Below are positions 1-6,097 of a DNA stretch of 6,097 bases, piece by piece. The notes beneath the pieces are model-generated. The model worked only from the letters and a program-made list of their open reading frames with translations. It had not been told where the DNA came from and made no database searches. Numbering within the stretch: the stretch's first letter is position 1; every line of letters starts with the position of its first letter. Origin of the DNA: Chloroflexota bacterium (lineage in GTDB: Bacteria > Chloroflexota > Dormibacteria > Dormibacterales > Dormibacteraceae). The position numbers were made by a program, and so were the translations under genes. The DNA is taken from contig VBGV01000109.1 in NCBI GenBank assembly GCA_005880755.1, forward strand, positions 1 through 6,097. The letters run 5' to 3'.

Positions 1-707
1 ACCTCGCCGATTACCTGCGGGAGTACGGCGTCAAGGTCCGCTATCTCCATTCGGAGCTGGATGCGATGGAGCGGATCGAGGTGCTGACCGCCTTGCGCAC
101 GGGTGAGGTCGACGTCGTGGTGGGCATCAACCTGCTGCGGGAAGGGCTCGACCTGCCCGAGGTCGCCTTCATCGGCATCCTCGACGCCGACAAAGAGGGC
201 TACCTGCGCGCCTATCGGTCGTTCATCCAGATCATCGGCCGCGCCGCCCGAAACGTGGAAGGCCATGTCGTGATGTACGCCGACTCGATCACGGACTCGA
301 TGCGACAGGCGCTCGACGAGACAGAACGGAGACGGAACAGGCAGACCGCGTACAACGCCGAGCACGGCATCACGCCGGAGACGGTGAAGAAGGCGATCTA
401 CGCGCTGGAGATCAACGAGAACGACATCCAGGCGGACGCGATCGAGATCATGGCCGGCGCCGGGGTGCCGCGGGAGGACCTGCTCGCGATCGTCCGTGAC
501 CTGGAGAAGGAGATGCGGCGGCTCTCCAAGGAGCTGCAGTTCGAGGACGCGGCGCGAGTGCGCGACCGCATCATCGCCCTGCGCAGGCGGCTGTCGGGCG
601 AGGACACAGCGAAGGAAGACGACGCCGATGTGGCGATGGCCATTGCGGCTGCACCGAAGCAGAAGACAACCGTCCGGAACTGGAGAAGGACGCGACGCGG
701 TCCTTAG
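1..707 (+). CDS. uvrB: UvrABC system protein B, C-terminal third (5' partial)
   Basis: UvrB is the damage-verifying helicase-like subunit of nucleotide excision repair; UvrA loads it onto DNA and it then recruits UvrC. The reading frame is open from base 3, giving 234 visible residues of a protein normally about 670-700 long, so the true start lies outside the window. Visible in order are helicase motif V (GINLLREGLDLPEV, from about base 123), motif VI (QIIGRAARN, 228-254) and a C-terminal UVR domain (about 478-590) with the typical LQFEDAARVRDRI core that contacts UvrC. After the UVR domain comes a tail of about 38 residues, first acidic and Ala-rich and then basic, which looks unconserved. 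The TAG stop overlaps the stop of the convergent TetR gene. Identification is very secure from the motif order; the tail has no assigned function. Confidence 0.97.
   Translation, partial: LADYLREYGVKVRYLHSELDAMERIEVLTALRTGEVDVVVGINLLREGLDLPEVAFIGILDADKEGYLRAYRSFIQIIGRAARNVEGHVVMYADSITDSMRQALDETERRRNRQTAYNAEHGITPETVKKAIYALEINENDIQADAIEIMAGAGVPREDLLAIVRDLEKEMRRLSKELQFEDAARVRDRIIALRRRLSGEDTAKEDDADVAMAIAAAPKQKTTVRNWRRTRRGP
686..705. other. Weak stem-loop across the convergent stop codons
   Basis: AAGGAC (686-691) and GTCCTT (700-705) form a perfect 6-bp inverted repeat with an 8-base loop, immediately at the meeting point of uvrB and the TetR gene. It is symmetric, so it could form in both transcripts. 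No T-run follows on either strand, so it is not a classical intrinsic terminator. It is the only candidate structure I see for ending transcription between the two convergent genes, and could equally be chance in GC-rich DNA. Confidence 0.2.
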
Positions 708-1390
708 CCCTGCGGTCTTTCGACGATGTCCTTGATCAGACCGAGGATCCGCTTGCGCGAACCGCGCAGCACAGGGAGGCTCGCCAGGCTGATCAGCCGC
801 ACGATCAGGTCGGTCGTCTCGTCGATCACCTCCAGCGTGCGCAGCCGGCCGGGCGAGCGGTCGAAGATCCAGAAGTAGAGGATCCCCATCTGGTAGAGCC
901 ACAGCATCAGCGGCAGCATCTCCGCGATGTCCGCCGGGATCCGCGCGTCGGAGCCCGAGACGACGTCCGCGTACAGCTGAACCACCTCGTCGCGCAGCGG
1001 TTTGGCAATGCCGCCGAACGGGTTGAGCGGGCTCGCCGGATTGGCGACCGTGCTGAAGATCGAGCCGGCGACCGCGTGGAACGGCTCGCACGTGACGACG
1101 ACGGCGCGGATGGTCCCGCGCAGCCGGGTCGCGAGGTCTTTTTCGCGGCTGAGGAGCGGGGCGATGGCCGCCGCGTGCAGCTCGTGCGTGTGCCGATAGA
1201 ACTCGAGCACGAGATGCTCCTTGGACGGGAAGTAGTGGTACGAGCTGCCGAGGGAGACACCAGTTCGCTCAGCGATGGAGCGCATGGTCGTGGCCTCATA
1301 CCCGCGCTCCTGGAAGAGGTCGAGGGCGGCGTTCAGGATGGCCGCCCTCGAGGTCTCGCCTCGCCTGGTTTTCGGGACTTCGATCGCCAA
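704..1390 (-). CDS. TetR/AcrR-family transcriptional regulator
   Basis: This is a 228-residue one-component repressor of typical family length. The N-terminal DNA-binding domain spans about residues 12-60: helix 1 around AAILNAALDLFQERGYEATT, then the helix-turn-helix with SIAERTGVSLGSSYHYFPSK, the hallmark TetR ending. Residues 75-228 form the all-helical ligand-binding and dimer domain, with a hydrophobic stretch rich in Leu, Trp and Tyr (about 155-175) that would suit a lipophilic ligand. The start is TTG at 1390, supported by a perfect AGGAGG 5 bases upstream. It follows the membrane-protein gene by 9 bases, so the two are probably one operon. By family habit it should bind the divergent control region at 1796-1890 and repress its own operon and perhaps the thioesterases. 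The ligand is unknown. The resemblance to a TetR type common in actinomycetes is from memory, not a search. Confidence 0.93.
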   Translation of the reverse strand: MAIEVPKTRRGETSRAAILNAALDLFQERGYEATTMRSIAERTGVSLGSSYHYFPSKEHLVLEFYRHTHELHAAAIAPLLSREKDLATRLRGTIRAVVVTCEPFHAVAGSIFSTVANPASPLNPFGGIAKPLRDEVVQLYADVVSGSDARIPADIAEMLPLMLWLYQMGILYFWIFDRSPGRLRTLEVIDETTDLIVRLISLASLPVLRGSRKRILGLIKDIVERPQG

Positions 1391-1402
1391 GCGAGCCTCC
1401 TA
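1391..1402 (-). promoter_or_regulatory. Strong ribosome binding site for the TetR gene, fused to the upstream stop
   Basis: Read on the minus strand, TAGGAGG contains both the TAG stop of the membrane-protein gene and a perfect AGGAGG Shine-Dalgarno sequence, followed by 5 bases and the TTG start. This decides the rare TTG start at 1390 and suggests that translation of the two genes is coupled. Confidence 0.8.
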
Positions 1403-1795
1403 GGCTCCGGGCACGGGCTGGTACGGGTTGTAGTTGACGGGCAGCGGCGGCTTCTGGCGGAGTGGGCGCCGGATGATGTGGAGCACGAGCATGTTGTTGA
1501 AGTGCATGAAGCCAAGCACCAGGAGCACCACTCCGACGCGCGTCACGGTCTCCTGGACCATGTCAGGGAAGGAGGCCGGGGCTCCGCCGGCGTTGATCAG
1601 GAGCGCGGCGGCGCCGAAGTTGACGAGATAGAAGCCGACCACCAGGAGCCGGTTCACGGAGTCGGCCAAGCCATCCTCCTTGAAGACGGAAACCAGGAAG
1701 GGGCGGCCGTTACGGAAAAGCGTGTTGCCCACCCAGACGGTGAGGACGATGCTGACGGCGATGTAGACGAGGTAGTCGATCAATCGCAGGTCCAT
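1400..1795 (-). CDS. Small integral membrane protein, three predicted helices, function unknown
   Basis: This protein has 131 residues if it starts at the ATG at 1795. An in-frame GTG at 1804 would add three residues, but its bases form part of GGGGTGAT, which works better as the Shine-Dalgarno sequence for the ATG, so ATG is preferred. Hydrophobic segments lie at about residues 7-25, 48-68 and 86-106. Between the first two is a polar loop (RNGRPFLVSVFKEDGLADSVNR), and after the third comes a basic, proline-rich tail (RRPLRQKPPLP). The positive-inside rule puts that loop and the C-terminus in the cytoplasm. No catalytic motif, transporter signature or signal peptide is visible. It resembles small conserved membrane proteins I recall from actinomycete genomes, but I cannot name the family. 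It sits first in a two-gene operon with the TetR regulator, so it may be the regulator's target or a membrane partner of the module. Confidence 0.85.
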   Translation of the reverse strand: MDLRLIDYLVYIAVSIVLTVWVGNTLFRNGRPFLVSVFKEDGLADSVNRLLVVGFYLVNFGAAALLINAGGAPASFPDMVQETVTRVGVVLLVLGFMHFNNMLVLHIIRRPLRQKPPLPVNYNPYQPVPGA

Positions 1796-1848
1796 GTTTA
1801 TCACCCCAGTTCAGATGTGGATTTGAACATGTTCAACTTTCAGCCTAG
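1796..1848. promoter_or_regulatory. Divergent control region between the membrane-protein/TetR operon and the thioesterase run
   Basis: This 53-base gap is clearly more AT-rich than the flanking genes and must hold the promoters for both directions. A plus-strand candidate is TTGAAC (1823-1828) as -35 with TAGATG (1846-1851) as a -10 at 17-base spacing, but that -10 overlaps the annotated start codon. On the minus strand TTGAAC (1836 to 1831) is followed 17 bases later by TGAACT, a poor -10. Both -35 candidates fall inside the same palindrome, so one bound repressor could block both directions. Promoter assignments are tentative. Confidence 0.5.
1823..1836. promoter_or_regulatory. Perfect 14-bp palindrome, probable TetR operator
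   Basis: TTGAACATGTTCAA reads the same on both strands without mismatch. It lies in the middle of the divergent promoter region of an operon that encodes a TetR regulator, where autorepressing TetR proteins usually bind. A further half-site, GTTCA at 1809-1813, forms an inverted repeat with TGAAC at 1824-1828, and a near copy lies at 1879-1890. Assignment to this TetR protein is inferred from position. Confidence 0.6.
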
Positions 1849-2310
1849 ATGAATCTTGCGCGTAAGTCAACAGAAAACGAACGTGTTCAAAACTTTGGCC
1901 GCGCCAAGGCTCTGCTCGACGCCCAGCCCGCCGGGTGGATGGAAACCCTTGGCGCCCGCATCTCCGAGGCTGAGCCCGGCCGGGTCGTGGTCGAGCTGAT
2001 CGCCGGACCCCGGCACCGCCACGGCGGCGGGGTGGTCCAGGGAGGAGTGGTGACCCAGATCGCGGATGCTGCCATGGGGATGTCGCTGGCGACGCTCCAG
2101 GAAGACGGGATGTGGAACACGACGATCGAGCTGAAGATCAACTTCATCCGCCCGGCGATCGAGGGCCGGCTGCGGGCCGTCGGCCGGGTGATCGAGATGC
2201 GCCAGACCCTGCTCTTCAGCGAGGCCGACGTGTTCGACGACCAGGGGAGGCTCGTGGCGCGCGCCTCGTCGACCTGCATGCCGGTGCCCGAGGGCCAGGG
2301 CCGTGAGTAG
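1849..2310 (+). CDS. PaaI-type hotdog thioesterase, variant active site (paralog 1)
   Basis: This is a 153-residue member of the hotdog-fold acyl-CoA thioesterase group (PaaI/4HBT-like), which hydrolyses thioesters such as aryl- or acyl-CoA in the cytoplasm. The hotdog core runs from about LGARISEAEPGR (34-45) to the last strand ending near residue 144. The central helix carries the signature HGGGVVQGGVVTQIADAA (58-75). The usual catalytic His-Gly-Gly is Gln64-Gly-Gly here and the usual upstream Asn is His58, while Asp73 is kept. Gln in this position occurs in some hotdog enzymes, so activity is possible but should differ from that of the neighbour. The ATG at 1849 has no Shine-Dalgarno sequence, and the first 16 or so codons are AT-rich and overlap a possible operator. 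The next in-frame ATG (1939) would give 123 residues. The frame overlaps the next gene by 8 bases. The substrate is unknown. Confidence 0.88.
   Translation: MNLARKSTENERVQNFGRAKALLDAQPAGWMETLGARISEAEPGRVVVELIAGPRHRHGGGVVQGGVVTQIADAAMGMSLATLQEDGMWNTTIELKINFIRPAIEGRLRAVGRVIEMRQTLLFSEADVFDDQGRLVARASSTCMPVPEGQGRE
1879..1890. promoter_or_regulatory. Second, imperfect copy of the palindromic site
   Basis: GAACGTGTTCAA differs from the GAACATGTTCAA of the upstream palindrome by one base and keeps the GAAC-N2-GTTC arms. The start-to-start distance is 54 bp, about five helical turns, so dimers bound at both sites would face the same side of DNA. It lies inside the annotated start of the first thioesterase, so it would act as a downstream operator or roadblock. 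Binding is inferred. Confidence 0.4.
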
Positions 2311-2701
2311 CAAGACCCGCGGCCATTCGCGAGCCTGGGACTGGCTGGGCATCCACGAGGTCGCCCTCGAAGAGGGCCAGGCCGTGGTCGAGATGACCTC
2401 CACGGAGGACATGGCCAACCACGCCGGTTTCGTCCACGGTGGCATGATCAGTGCGCTGGCCGACTCGGCGATGGGCCGCAGCCTGCGCACCCTCAAGCCC
2501 GGCGTGGCGCGCGCCATGAGCTTCGACCTGAAGCTGAGCTTCATCTCGGCGGCAAAAGTGGGCGAGACCCTGCGAGCGACAGGCAACGTGGTTCACGCCG
2601 GCCGCCGAACGGCGGTCACGGATTGTAGGGTCGACGGGCCGGACGGGCGTCTGGTGGCCACGGCCAGCGCGACGTTTGCGATCACGCGAGAAAAGGAATA
2701 A
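2303..2701 (+). CDS. PaaI-type hotdog thioesterase, canonical active site (paralog 2)
   Basis: This is a 132-residue hotdog-fold thioesterase of normal length. The active-site segment reads NHAGFVHGGMISALADSAMG (39-58), with Asn39, His45-Gly-Gly and Asp54 all in the places expected for PaaI-like acyl-CoA thioesterases. It aligns along its whole core with the upstream protein: SL.TL, then LK[IL].F, and GRLVA.AS near the end. The two are therefore clear tandem paralogs. The start is GTG at 2303, inside the last codons of the upstream gene (8-base overlap), with GAGGG at 2290-2294 as a plausible ribosome site, which implies coupled translation and roughly equal expression. It ends 12 bases before uvrA. 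Hotdog proteins act as dimers or tetramers, so a mixed assembly with paralog 1 is possible. The substrate cannot be read from the sequence. Confidence 0.93.
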   Translation: MSSKTRGHSRAWDWLGIHEVALEEGQAVVEMTSTEDMANHAGFVHGGMISALADSAMGRSLRTLKPGVARAMSFDLKLSFISAAKVGETLRATGNVVHAGRRTAVTDCRVDGPDGRLVATASATFAITREKE

Positions 2702-2703
2702 CC

Positions 2704-2709
2704 GAAGGT
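2704..2709 (+). promoter_or_regulatory. Ribosome binding site for uvrA
   Basis: GAAGGT ends four bases before the ATG at 2714, in the 12-base gap after the second thioesterase. It fixes the uvrA start, which also matches the usual UvrA N-terminus (ITIRGAREHNLKN). No SOS-type box is visible directly upstream, so uvrA may depend on a promoter further up or inside the thioesterase genes. Confidence 0.6.
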
Positions 2710-2713
2710 CCGA

Positions 2714-5605
<2,892 letters not shown>

Positions 5606-5647
5606 CTCGCGCTGACCACAGAAGCCAGGCCGACCTACGGCGCGCTG

Positions 5648-6097
5648 ATGCGCGTGCCGGGCTTCGCCTATCTCTACGCGAGCCTCGTCGTGGGGCGCGT
5701 GAGCGGTCAGATGGTCGGCGTCGCGCTGATCCTCTTCGTCCTTTCCCGTTATCACTCGCCACAGCTGGCCGGCCTGACGGCTTTCCTCGCCGTCGCGCCG
5801 GGACTCGTTCTTTCGCCGATCGCCGGCGCCCTCCTCGATCGCTTTGGACGCGCCCGGCTCGTCATGCTCGACAACCTGGTCGCGGCCGCAACAGGGTTGC
5901 TCGTCGCTGGCCTGTCCTGGCGCCACGCGTTACCGGCGCCGCTCCTGTTGTCGATCGTGTTTGTATCTTCGTTGACCCTGCCGCTGAGCAATGGTGGTGC
6001 GCGCTCGCTGTTTCCAATCCTCGCTCCGCGTCGCCTGTGGGAGCGCGCCAACGCGCTCGACAGCACCGGTCACGTCATCGCAACGCTCCTGGGCGCG
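5648..6097 (+). CDS. Major facilitator superfamily exporter, N-terminal part (3' partial)
   Basis: An open frame runs to the window edge without a stop, giving 150 residues of a protein normally about 400-430 long. Hydrophobic helices lie at about residues 8-32, 40-62, 72-90 and 97-115, with a fifth beginning near 139. Between helices 2 and 3 is the MFS loop motif A, GALLDRFGRARL (60-71). The segment GGARSLFPILAPRRLWERANALDS (116-139) matches the EntS-like/MFS_3 group of multidrug or siderophore exporters, where ARA..P.L.P....ANAL is typical. The ATG at 5648 is the first standard start, but no Shine-Dalgarno sequence is visible. The frame is open back to the uvrA stop, and CTG at 5612 would give a family-like beginning (TTEARPTYGALMRVPGF). 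It lies 42 bases after uvrA in the same frame and direction. The substrate is unknown. Confidence 0.88.
   Translation, partial: MRVPGFAYLYASLVVGRVSGQMVGVALILFVLSRYHSPQLAGLTAFLAVAPGLVLSPIAGALLDRFGRARLVMLDNLVAAATGLLVAGLSWRHALPAPLLLSIVFVSSLTLPLSNGGARSLFPILAPRRLWERANALDSTGHVIATLLGA

Noticed and set aside
1796..1804. GTG at 1804 as the start of the small membrane protein
   Set aside because: The GTG belongs to GGGGTGAT, which is well placed as the ribosome site for the ATG at 1795; the extra three residues are also not needed for the first helix.
1823..1836. LexA/SOS box of the GAAC-N4-GTTC type controlling uvrA
   Set aside because: The arms match but the spacer is two bases rather than four, in both copies, and the site is about 0.9 kb upstream of uvrA beside a TetR operon. 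A TetR operator fits better, although a divergent LexA cannot be fully excluded.
1076..1852. Plus-strand open frame of 258 codons across the TetR and membrane-protein genes
   Set aside because: It lies opposite two genes with clear motifs, ribosome sites and operon spacing. Its sequence is rich in Glu, Asp, Val and His with no domain.

Overview
The window is about 6.1 kb of GC-rich DNA (roughly two thirds G+C, judged by eye) from a bacterial chromosome, densely packed with genes. The UvrA and UvrB sequences, the use of GTG and TTG starts, the codon bias towards C/G in third positions and the style of the TetR regulator and its small membrane-protein partner suggest a high-GC terrestrial lineage such as Actinomycetota, Chloroflexota or Candidatus Dormibacterota. 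The phylum cannot be settled from this window alone.

Layout. Positions 1-707 (+) hold the 3' third of uvrB. Convergent to it, and sharing bases of its stop codon, is a two-gene minus-strand unit: a small three-helix membrane protein (1400-1795) followed by a TetR-family regulator (704-1390). A short divergent control region (1796-1848) carries a perfect 14-bp palindrome with an imperfect second copy 54 bp away. On the plus strand, a tightly packed run follows: two tandem PaaI-type hotdog thioesterases (1849-2310 and 2303-2701, overlapping by 8 bases), a complete uvrA (2714-5605) and the first 150 codons of an MFS exporter that runs off the window end (5648-6097).

How the genes fit together. 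UvrA and UvrB are the damage-recognition half of nucleotide excision repair. The genes between them have no known role in DNA repair. The TetR protein, the membrane protein and the thioesterases look like an autoregulated module that responds to an acyl-CoA or a small hydrophobic compound, with the palindrome as its likely operator. Because uvrA lies 12 bp downstream of the thioesterases on the same strand, it may be partly co-transcribed with them. This is inference from spacing.

The window is mostly ordinary housekeeping and small-regulon DNA. I see no RNA gene, CRISPR array, insertion sequence or clear defence system. The points most worth a second look are the operator pair, the unequal active sites of the paired thioesterases, the uncertain N-termini of the first thioesterase and the MFS protein, and the altered first zinc site of UvrA. 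No gene-free stretch exceeds about 60 bases.
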